The position numbers were made by a program, and so were the translations under genes. Shown here one piece after another: positions 24,862-35,058 of a stretch of 64,000 bases of DNA (positions are counted from its first letter, which is position 1; the number at the start of each line of letters is the position of its first letter). The notes below the pieces were generated by a model that made no database searches, had not been told where the DNA came from, and saw nothing but the letters and a program-made list of their open reading frames with translations. The stretch comes from Galerina marginata (Eukaryota; Basidiomycota; Agaricomycetes; Agaricales; Galerinaceae), in NCBI GenBank assembly GCA_023014335.1, contig JAECYW010000002.1, positions 2,170,001 through 2,234,000 of the forward strand. The letters run 5' to 3'.

Positions 24862-27347
24862 CTATTTTAAGTCTACGTCTCCCCTTCGCTCGCCGTCCAT
24901 TCGCGCAGAATGACTTCCGAACTGCATAGCTCGTTTTTTCCTACAGCTTGCCTCATGAAGACCCAGTTTCCGCGCGGCCAACCGTAACAGCATCTTGTCG
25001 CCAACACCGACTTCTAATCGAGGATCCATTTTGAAATGTACTGGCAACGAAGCCAGGAAAGAAACCAAACTTAATGAGAGAAAAGGGTGTCGCGTTTCTT
25101 TTCCGTGTGCGGAGATCACTCGATCATCTCTCCCAAGGTTTCGGGTAGGAATGCGATCAATTTCTTGCTGCAGCTATAGAAAACAGTTAGCAGATCGTAG
25201 AGGGTAAGACTGTGCTGCTGCTGACTTCTGCAATGGCAGCTTCCCAGCCTCCGCTCTTGTAGACGGAACGGTGACGGCCATATCCACCAAGAAGCTCATC
25301 TGACCCAAGCCCGTTAAGAAGAACTCTGGCATCGCTGGTGTATGGCATGTGTTGAGACTCCGAATTTTGTCGAATGTGGCCCTTTCCCCGAGAGGCAAAG
25401 TACAGGGCTAGGGCCAGACTCTGATTCCTGTCTCAGTAATTCCTCAGGAGGGTAAGGTATCAAGATGCAAACCAGATCCATAACGGTTCGCCCAGGAAAC
25501 ATGAGCGACTCTATTACCGGACGCGCTGCTTGACAGTCCTATTTTAGGTCGTGAATAAATGAATTTTAATTGAAATTTGGTAGGTGTGAACTTGCCTCGT
25601 AGGGAACGTTTACTTCTACCTTGAACGTGAAGTTGATAAGTACACAAGGCAGAAAGAGAAGAAGCGAGGGCCTACAAAATTCCAAACTCGCCCTGGACAA
25701 ATTCGACGGAGTTCTTCGACTTCCATTATACCAGTGACCCGGTCAGGGACTAAATATGGAATATATTCTCCTTCCAGTTTGTTATCTTGACTTTGAGCCT
25801 TACTTATCTTATGTCGTCTTGAAATACTACCTGTGTTGCCCTCTTTCTGTATTCTGATCTTCCGTGGATTTTCAAATGCCACGTTGAGAAGGTCAATTGG
25901 TTCATCCAGTGGTATGTGCCTGTCAGATGTGACGATTAGACTTGTTGAGTTTTCCCTCATGTATTGAACCCACCTATGGGCTAGATAGGTTATTACCGTA
26001 GAGTCGATCCCACCACTGAATAGAACACCGACTCTGGCCTTTTGCTCATTTTGCCTAAAGGTATTTTAACAAGGAAGGCAAGATGCACATGACGAAACCT
26101 TACAAATGGCGAGGGATGTCACGCACGCGAAGCGAAACGCTTCTGTCCAGATGGTATATGAGGCCATCTACAGCTTGCGCAAGGTATCCTGGTATGTGAT
26201 CCAGAGATTCAAGTCGAGGTAGATCATCGGGTGGTACCGAAGTATTCACTTGAGCAGGTTCAGCCTATGATGGATTAATTTGCCTGAACGCTATGAAGCA
26301 AAAAGCCTTACAAATTCATGCGAAATACCCGGTATTGACGGTGTCCTGGAGATTCTCTCAATGCATAGATTAAAATCGCTGGATATCTGTCGCAGATTTG
26401 ATCAAGGCGAAGGAACACAGCAGCGTATACGAACTCACATCTGTAGATCCCCCCAAAGAGCCAAAGTTGAGGCTATATATATGCTCAGTGGATAGCTCCG
26501 CGAATTCATAAGCAGGATCGGCACCAGCTGAGACCGAGGACAGAAGGAAGTACGGCGCTTCTTGTGTAGGCTTGTGGACCAGAAGAGACCTGCGTCCGAG
26601 AGGATCGCGACCATAGTATAAATGGTCAGAATTCTCCTAAGATCTTCAATTTCAGTGGTCACAAAAATCAGATGGGGTATGTGTAAATACGTGATATAAT
26701 ACGAATGCGTAGCTGAAAAAATGAGGGTCAGATTTGAACTCTAACTATGTGTTCAGTCGTACTCACGGGCCCTCGACGGTGCTGAAGATATCCCGGATTT
26801 GCTCTGGCGACTCTGCCGAGCAAAGGGCATCGAAAATCTTGGATCCGTCATTATCCTGGGCCGATATCTGTTAAACAGAATCAGCACCTGGTAGTTCAGA
26901 GGATGAAGGAGATCAACCTCCATCCCTTCAAAAATCTAAAAGGCAAAGTTAGCACACACACCACTAATGAGAAAGGCCAGTTACCTCTCCATTCCAACAG
27001 AGTATGTTCTTACCTCGAATGTGAGGCTGAACAATGGGGAAATCTCCACGTAGTCGTAGTTCAGACGCGTAGAAACCGACGGAGAGTCTGGACAGGCACT
27101 CTCCAGGATACAAAGCGAGGCGGTACGTTGGAGTAGCTATATCCAACAACAAGGAATAGAAATTCTGGGCATCAGGTCCTATGGAAGCCTCAAATTAGAT
27201 TTAAATGAGGATTGTCAATGAGCTTATGATACCGCGGTCGGCGTTCATTTTTTGAAGTTTAAGGCATAAAGCAGAGAAATCCTTTGATTCATGCCCGATA
27301 TTTCCATCAGGATCAGAGAATGTGGCAGAAACGAATATGCCGCACAT
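24862..27347 (-). CDS. Asparagine synthetase domain-containing protein (ASNSD1-like)
   Basis: This is a class-II glutamine amidotransferase fused to an asparagine-synthase-type ATP-pyrophosphatase domain, like yeast YML096W and animal ASNSD1; the true substrate is unknown. The start at 27347 gives MCGIFVSATF, with Cys2 as the predicted nucleophile after Met removal. Motifs in order: YYGRDPLGRRSLLVH, GVLFSGGIDSTVITYLAHRW (SGGxDS pyrophosphate loop), PDRVTGIMEVEEL, ARPVIESLMFPGRTVMDLSL, LLNGLGSDELLGGYGRHR, and VISAHGKETRHPFL near the end. The intron at 25539-25595 uses a GC donor (GAG|GCAAGT). All exons join in frame. The stop lies 2 bases inside the 24862 boundary, on an Arg/Asp/Lys-rich tail. 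Confidence 0.88.
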
Positions 27348-27595
27348 GTTCGTAGAGTAATGTTGTAGATGAATGTATGGCGGTTGAAGATAACTGACAT
27401 TGTCATCGGTCCGGTTTGCCACTGTTTTTTTTTGGGAAGCGACCATCGATTGACGTCAGCGTAACATCTATGTAAAATAACTCATCACGAAAACCACCGC
27501 CATTCGGCAATATATTGAGAATAGTTGATATAAATTCTGTACTTTGAATGCTTCTACACGTTCTTCTAACAGTCGCCAGGCCTTTCACATTAAAA

Positions 27596-29592
27596 TCAAG
27601 TATTGTAGGTAGAAGCAGAGACGTTTCCTCCCCGCCCGGTCCAGTTGACGTCTAGTACTCACATTAGATCAAATCTTGAAATCAACATACGACGAATAAA
27701 GCTTACGAATGTCTTGGCCAGCCTTGAATTTGTCGTTTTCTTTCCCTGGAAGGACTCGGAAGGTGTGGGCACCAAAGTAGTCACGCTGGGAAACAAGTTG
27801 AGTACCAATACTCAAATCAAAGCTTCATCGACATACTTGGGCTTGAAGAAGGTTAGCAGGAACAATCTCGCTGCGGTAGCCATCAAAGAAGGCCAAAGCA
27901 GTGCTAAAGGCTGGGGTGGGGATGCCCCAGAGAACAGCCTGGGCAATAACACGCCTCCATCCAGGTTGAGCCTTGTGTACGGCTATGACACTTGTGTAAT
28001 TAAACTGCAGATATATCCAAATGAACCAGCATACCTTTGTTGAAGAAGTCGTCAAAGAGGAGGGATTCAAGGTTAGGGGTCTTTTGATAAGCAGCGGTAA
28101 TGTCCCCCAAGAAGACGCTCTACAACGAGGGAATAAAAACGAGTTACATTAGTTGTAACAGGCAGTACCTTGATGATGCATCCGCCACGCCACATCTTGG
28201 CAATTCCGGCGTAGTTGAGGTTCCAGTTGAGCTGGGAAGCAAAATTAGCTTGAAACTTCGAAATTCAATTGTTGTCTCACATTCTTGGCGGATTCCCTCA
28301 TAAGCATGAAACCTTGGGTGTAAGAAATAATCTTCGATGCGTATAGAGCTTGCTCGAGATCGTCGATGAACTGTTGCTTGTCACCTCGGAATGGTTCTTT
28401 GGGGGGACCTGCAATGACTTTGCTGGCACGGACACGCTCTTCTTTGATCGCCGACAAGCACCTTGCAAATACAGCCTCTCCGATTAGGGTAACTGCAAGA
28501 AAAGTAAGAGGAGGGGTAAGAAAGAGACTTATGACCGCGCGAACCTGGCATTCCCGCATCCAAAGCATCAATAGCGGTCCATTTACCAGTTCCTTTCTGT
28601 CCAGCTTTATCGAGAATTTTGTTAACGACAGGTACACCGTCGTCGTCTTTGAATTTAAGGATATTTGCAGTGATTTCAATCAAGAAGGAGTCAAGGACGC
28701 CTTTGTTCCATTTGGTAAAAATGTCAGCAATTTCGTCTTCTGACAACCCAAGGCCGCGTTTGAGGATGTCATATGCTTCAGCGATCAATTGCATGTCACC
28801 ATATTCGATACCTTTGCAACGAATCAACGCAACGAAAAGCAAAGGAACTCGAATTAAATTTACCATTGTGAACCATCTTGACATAGTGTCCGGAACCAGT
28901 TTCGCCGACCCAGTCACAGCATGGTTCGCCGTGGACTTGGGCAGAAGTCTTCTGGAAAATCTCCTTGATAGCTGGCCAGGCAGCTGGAGAGCCTCCTGGC
29001 ATGAGGGAGGGACCGTGGCGAGCGCCTTCTTCACCACCGGAGACACCAGAGCCGACGAAAAGAAGGCCTTTGGATTCCAACTCTTTGCTCCGGCGGATCG
29101 AATCAGGATAGTGGGAGTTACCACCATCGATGATGATATCACCCTTTTCGAGATGTGGGACAAGCTGCGCAATGAATTGATCGACGGCAGGACCAGCTTT
29201 CACAAGGAGAATAATCTTGCGAGGCCGCTTGAGCTTAGCGACGAGTTCTTCAACAGAGTGAGCTCCTTGAACTTTTGTGCCTATTGAACGTATCAGGGGT
29301 CATTGACATCATAGATGACGAACAGGCTACCGACCCTTGGCTGGTCCGTTGAGGAAGTCATCAACCTTTTCAACCGTGCGATTGTATGCTACGACATTGA
29401 AGCCTTTGTCGTTCATGTTCAAAATAAGATTTTGACCCTTGAGAACGAGTTGGCGCCTGAGGTAGATTGGATTTCAGATACGAGAATGAGACATACCATG
29501 ACGGCGAGGCCAATGAGACCAATATCGCCACTGCAGAAGACGGTCATCGCATTAAAACATTAGGAAAAGCGGAGACGGACTGACGTTGCCAT
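27596..29592 (-). CDS. GND1: 6-phosphogluconate dehydrogenase, decarboxylating
   Basis: It oxidises 6-phosphogluconate to ribulose-5-phosphate, CO2 and NADPH (third step of the oxidative pentose phosphate pathway). Exon 1 encodes only MAT; then comes [18 protein letters not shown] (NADP-binding GxAxMG). Next are [66 protein letters not shown] (catalytic Lys), [20 protein letters not shown] and [12 protein letters not shown]. The C-terminus [18 protein letters not shown] is typical of fungal enzymes. About 490 aa, frame intact, many introns. The transposon array begins 117 bp upstream of its start codon. Confidence 0.95.
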
Positions 29593-29716
29593 TGTTTGAG
29601 TTGGGCGGGTTGGATATGTGGTAGTTGAGGTGAGAGAGGTGTGGTGAGACTTGTGTTGATTGGGTCGGAGTGATCACCTATATAGTGCTTCCGGTAAGAT
29701 TATCAGCTTACACATC

Positions 29717-30729
29717 GGTTCTCCCCCCATAGTACTGGGTATCCGAAAGAGGAAAAAAGCGAAAAAGAAGAGGGAAAAGAGGAGATTTCAATGAAATCAT
29801 CACAACCTTCCGATTTTTTAAAACTCATAGACAGCAAAAATGTCCAGTATTACTCAATGCAAATTTCTGATTTTTAGTGATTTTTTCTAGCGCGCTTCGC
29901 GCGTACAAGTCTTGAAACCGGGCCTCACGAGGCCGCTGAACCTGCGGATTTTAATTTATGGCTCTAATTATAATACTTGAGGCCCTGAAAAAAAATTCTA
30001 ATATTCTGTGAGTAAATAGACATCTTTTATCCAGCTGGAAAGAGGAAAATACGTTGAGGAACAGGCCAAGGACAGGTCGTCGACAAGAGAATGGCAGATA
30101 ACGCGCATGCCAAATCCGGTAATGGCAGATAACAATGGCCGTGGCAGATAACATTTCGACATTTTGTAGCAGCCAGAAGCGAAATTTAGAAATTCTAAAG
30201 AGACAACTATTAGGGTTGAAAGTAATGCTACACCCTTGAAAAATTCTGGACTCTCAGACCAAGTTTTGAGCTCAGGAGAGTAGGGATCACAGTGTGAGAC
30301 CCTACTTAAGACTTGGGCAGGCATTTGGACGATAACATTGACCCAGTTCACCACGTTTCCGGCTGCAACAAATAAAATGTAAACAGACAGTTTTAAGGCG
30401 CATTAGATTCGGAATACTTCTGTCAAATTTCGTAGCTCAAAATAAAAAACTGAACCCAGGAGAGTGTCTACTTAAACCAATGTTATCTGCCATTTGAAGA
30501 TCATTTTGGCTGGTGGCAGATAACATTTTGATTTTTTGCTCTCCGTTGAGACAACAATAAAGCTTTGTGAGGAGACAGTTCTTATTTAAATATAAAGGCC
30601 TACACATCTGTAAGTTTTCTTAATGAAAGAGCAATATTTGCTTCCAGGAGACGCTGAACAATATTTCTAGGAAGGCCAATGCGGACTTTGCCGGGCAGAT
30701 AACATACCCAGCACTATGGGCGGTAAACC
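29717..30729. mobile_element. Non-autonomous DNA transposon, copy 1
   Basis: This is a 1,013-bp element with terminal inverted repeats of 26 bp. The left end GGTTCTCCCCCCATAGTACT and the complement of the right end GGTTTACCGCCCATAGTGCT match at 22 of 26 positions, mismatching at 5, 6, 9 and 18. It holds six exact copies of the 10-mer GGCAGATAAC: forward at 30093, 30124, 30143, 30515 and 30694, and inverted at 30482. These look like subterminal transposase-binding repeats. Two hairpins lie at 29890-29902 (GCGCG-CTT-CGCGC) and 29921-29934 (GGCCTC-AC-GAGGCC). The 8-bp TSD suggests hAT, KDZ/Zisupton, Merlin or P-type mobilisation; the superfamily is unresolved. Confidence 0.85.
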
Positions 30730-30735
30730 TACACA

Positions 30736-31748
30736 GGTTCTCCCCCCATAGTACTGGGTATCCGAAAGAGGAAAAAAGCGAAAAAGAAGAGGGAAAAGAG
30801 GAGATTTCAATGAAATCATCACAACCTTCCGATTTTTTAAAACTCATAGACAGCAAAAATGTCCAGTATTACTCAATGCAAATTTCTGATTTTTAGTGAT
30901 TTTTTCTAGCGCGCTTCGCGCGTACAAGTCTTGAAACCGGGCCTCACGAGGCCGCTGAACCTGCGGATTTTAATTTATGGCTCTAATTATAATACTTGAG
31001 GCCCTGAAAAAAAATTCTAATATTCTGTGAGTAAATAGACATCTTTTATCCAGCTGGAAAGAGGAAAATACGTTGAGGAACAGGCCAAGGACAGGTCGTC
31101 GACAAGAGAATGGCAGATAACGCGCATGCCAAATCCGGTAATGGCAGATAACAATGGCCGTGGCAGATAACATTTCGACATTTTGTAGCAGCCAGAAGCG
31201 AAATTTAGAAATTCTAAAGAGACAACTATTAGGGTTGAAAGTAATGCTACACCCTTGAAAAATTCTGGACTCTCAGACCAAGTTTTGAGCTCAGGAGAGT
31301 AGGGATCACAGTGTGAGACCCTACTTAAGACTTGGGCAGGCATTTGGACGATAACATTGACCCAGTTCACCACGTTTCCGGCTGCAACAAATAAAATGTA
31401 AACAGACAGTTTTAAGGCGCATTAGATTCGGAATACTTCTGTCAAATTTCGTAGCTCAAAATAAAAAACTGAACCCAGGAGAGTGTCTACTTAAACCAAT
31501 GTTATCTGCCATTTGAAGATCATTTTGGCTGGTGGCAGATAACATTTTGATTTTTTGCTCTCCGTTGAGACAACAATAAAGCTTTGTGAGGAGACAGTTC
31601 TTATTTAAATATAAAGGCCTACACATCTGTAAGTTTTCTTAATGAAAGAGCAATATTTGCTTCCAGGAGACGCTGAACAATATTTCTAGGAAGGCCAATG
31701 CGGACTTTGCCGGGCAGATAACATACCCAGCACTATGGGCGGTAAACC
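30736..31748. mobile_element. Non-autonomous DNA transposon, copy 2
   Basis: Second head-to-tail unit, same ends and internal repeats as copy 1. It is preceded by the 6-base linker TACACA at 30730-30735. Confidence 0.85.
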
Positions 31749-31754
31749 TACACA

Positions 31755-32767
31755 GGTTCTCCCCCCATAGTACTGGGTATCCGAAAGAGGAAAAAAGCGA
31801 AAAAGAAGAGGGAAAAGAGGAGATTTCAATGAAATCATCACAACCTTCCGATTTTTTAAAACTCATAGACAGCAAAAATGTCCAGTATTACTCAATGCAA
31901 ATTTCTGATTTTTAGTGATTTTTTCTAGCGCGCTTCGCGCGTACAAGTCTTGAAACCGGGCCTCACGAGGCCGCTGAACCTGCGGATTTTAATTTATGGC
32001 TCTAATTATAATACTTGAGGCCCTGAAAAAAAATTCTAATATTCTGTGAGTAAATAGACATCTTTTATCCAGCTGGAAAGAGGAAAATACGTTGAGGAAC
32101 AGGCCAAGGACAGGTCGTCGACAAGAGAATGGCAGATAACGCGCATGCCAAATCCGGTAATGGCAGATAACAATGGCCGTGGCAGATAACATTTCGACAT
32201 TTTGTAGCAGCCAGAAGCGAAATTTAGAAATTCTAAAGAGACAACTATTAGGGTTGAAAGTAATGCTACACCCTTGAAAAATTCTGGACTCTCAGACCAA
32301 GTTTTGAGCTCAGGAGAGTAGGGATCACAGTGTGAGACCCTACTTAAGACTTGGGCAGGCATTTGGACGATAACATTGACCCAGTTCACCACGTTTCCGG
32401 CTGCAACAAATAAAATGTAAACAGACAGTTTTAAGGCGCATTAGATTCGGAATACTTCTGTCAAATTTCGTAGCTCAAAATAAAAAACTGAACCCAGGAG
32501 AGTGTCTACTTAAACCAATGTTATCTGCCATTTGAAGATCATTTTGGCTGGTGGCAGATAACATTTTGATTTTTTGCTCTCCGTTGAGACAACAATAAAG
32601 CTTTGTGAGGAGACAGTTCTTATTTAAATATAAAGGCCTACACATCTGTAAGTTTTCTTAATGAAAGAGCAATATTTGCTTCCAGGAGACGCTGAACAAT
32701 ATTTCTAGGAAGGCCAATGCGGACTTTGCCGGGCAGATAACATACCCAGCACTATGGGCGGTAAACC
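31755..32767. mobile_element. Non-autonomous DNA transposon, copy 3
   Basis: Third unit of the array, preceded by linker TACACA at 31749-31754; it appears identical to copy 1. Confidence 0.85.
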
Positions 32768-32773
32768 TACACA

Positions 32774-33786
32774 GGTTCTCCCCCCATAGTACTGGGTATC
32801 CGAAAGAGGAAAAAAGCGAAAAAGAAGAGGGAAAAGAGGAGATTTCAATGAAATCATCACAACCTTCCGATTTTTTAAAACTCATAGACAGCAAAAATGT
32901 CCAGTATTACTCAATGCAAATTTCTGATTTTTAGTGATTTTTTCTAGCGCGCTTCGCGCGTACAAGTCTTGAAACCGGGCCTCACGAGGCCGCTGAACCT
33001 GCGGATTTTAATTTATGGCTCTAATTATAATACTTGAGGCCCTGAAAAAAAATTCTAATATTCTGTGAGTAAATAGACATCTTTTATCCAGCTGGAAAGA
33101 GGAAAATACGTTGAGGAACAGGCCAAGGACAGGTCGTCGACAAGAGAATGGCAGATAACGCGCATGCCAAATCCGGTAATGGCAGATAACAATGGCCGTG
33201 GCAGATAACATTTCGACATTTTGTAGCAGCCAGAAGCGAAATTTAGAAATTCTAAAGAGACAACTATTAGGGTTGAAAGTAATGCTACACCCTTGAAAAA
33301 TTCTGGACTCTCAGACCAAGTTTTGAGCTCAGGAGAGTAGGGATCACAGTGTGAGACCCTACTTAAGACTTGGGCAGGCATTTGGACGATAACATTGACC
33401 CAGTTCACCACGTTTCCGGCTGCAACAAATAAAATGTAAACAGACAGTTTTAAGGCGCATTAGATTCGGAATACTTCTGTCAAATTTCGTAGCTCAAAAT
33501 AAAAAACTGAACCCAGGAGAGTGTCTACTTAAACCAATGTTATCTGCCATTTGAAGATCATTTTGGCTGGTGGCAGATAACATTTTGATTTTTTGCTCTC
33601 CGTTGAGACAACAATAAAGCTTTGTGAGGAGACAGTTCTTATTTAAATATAAAGGCCTACACATCTGTAAGTTTTCTTAATGAAAGAGCAATATTTGCTT
33701 CCAGGAGACGCTGAACAATATTTCTAGGAAGGCCAATGCGGACTTTGCCGGGCAGATAACATACCCAGCACTATGGGCGGTAAACC
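32774..33786. mobile_element. Non-autonomous DNA transposon, copy 4
   Basis: Fourth unit of the array, preceded by linker TACACA at 32768-32773; it appears identical to copy 1. Confidence 0.85.
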
Positions 33787-33792
33787 TACACA

Positions 33793-34805
33793 GGTTCTCC
33801 CCCCATAGTACTGGGTATCCGAAAGAGGAAAAAAGCGAAAAAGAAGAGGGAAAAGAGGAGATTTCAATGAAATCATCACAACCTTCCGATTTTTTAAAAC
33901 TCATAGACAGCAAAAATGTCCAGTATTACTCAATGCAAATTTCTGATTTTTAGTGATTTTTTCTAGCGCGCTTCGCGCGTACAAGTCTTGAAACCGGGCC
34001 TCACGAGGCCGCTGAACCTGCGGATTTTAATTTATGGCTCTAATTATAATACTTGAGGCCCTGAAAAAAAATTCTAATATTCTGTGAGTAAATAGACATC
34101 TTTTATCCAGCTGGAAAGAGGAAAATACGTTGAGGAACAGGCCAAGGACAGGTCGTCGACAAGAGAATGGCAGATAACGCGCATGCCAAATCCGGTAATG
34201 GCAGATAACAATGGCCGTGGCAGATAACATTTCGACATTTTGTAGCAGCCAGAAGCGAAATTTAGAAATTCTAAAGAGACAACTATTAGGGTTGAAAGTA
34301 ATGCTACACCCTTGAAAAATTCTGGACTCTCAGACCAAGTTTTGAGCTCAGGAGAGTAGGGATCACAGTGTGAGACCCTACTTAAGACTTGGGCAGGCAT
34401 TTGGACGATAACATTGACCCAGTTCACCACGTTTCCGGCTGCAACAAATAAAATGTAAACAGACAGTTTTAAGGCGCATTAGATTCGGAATACTTCTGTC
34501 AAATTTCGTAGCTCAAAATAAAAAACTGAACCCAGGAGAGTGTCTACTTAAACCAATGTTATCTGCCATTTGAAGATCATTTTGGCTGGTGGCAGATAAC
34601 ATTTTGATTTTTTGCTCTCCGTTGAGACAACAATAAAGCTTTGTGAGGAGACAGTTCTTATTTAAATATAAAGGCCTACACATCTGTAAGTTTTCTTAAT
34701 GAAAGAGCAATATTTGCTTCCAGGAGACGCTGAACAATATTTCTAGGAAGGCCAATGCGGACTTTGCCGGGCAGATAACATACCCAGCACTATGGGCGGT
34801 AAACC
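33793..34805. mobile_element. Non-autonomous DNA transposon, copy 5
   Basis: Fifth and last unit. It is preceded by linker TACACA at 33787-33792 and followed by the full 8-bp TACACATC that duplicates the left flank. Confidence 0.85.
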
Positions 34806-34813
34806 TACACATC
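34806..34813. repeat. Right target-site duplication TACACATC
   Basis: This matches 29709-29716 exactly and marks the outer limits of the array. An 8-bp length is diagnostic of only some cut-and-paste transposon groups. Confidence 0.85.
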
Positions 34814-35058
34814 TCCCTCATCGATTCAGTCCCTCGGGGCGGTGGGACCGGGATCCTCCTGCGTACTGCTTGGTGAGCCGCTTATTCCTTCATATCTTGT
34901 CCCAGGCCAACTCAGGCCCGACCGAAAGCCGATTGCTGCCTGGAAGAGCTATTATCGTTATAATCTCGCGATGTCCATTTTGGGAACTATCTCCGCCTGG
35001 AAACGCCCGGCTGTCCCAGTGTCAGTGTCACTCTTTGCAGCACACTACCCAGAACACG

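Larger units (their letters stand above)
29709..34813. repeat. Tandem array of five transposon copies, period 1,019 bp, flanked by an 8-bp TSD
   Basis: Five head-to-tail units occur at an exact 1,019-bp spacing (first bases 29717, 30736, 31755, 32774, 33793). Each unit is a 1,013-bp element, and the four internal junctions are the 6-base linker TACACA. The outer ends are flanked by a perfect 8-bp direct repeat, TACACATC (29709-29716 and 34806-34813). The translated frames in all copies are identical, and I saw no base differences in the stretches compared. The units contain no transposase; the longest open frame is 118 aa. The array sits between the start codons of the divergent 6PGD and OSBP genes, which would be only about 370 bp apart without it. 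Confidence 0.92.

Noticed and set aside
29951..34430. Repeated 67, 78 and 118 aa open frames in the array
   Set aside because: They recur only because the DNA repeats. None has a recognisable domain or codon pattern, and the 78 aa frame runs across the junction between copies.
29717..34805. CRISPR array or classical satellite
   Set aside because: The units are 1 kb, bounded by inverted repeats and a target-site duplication. There are no short repeat/spacer units.
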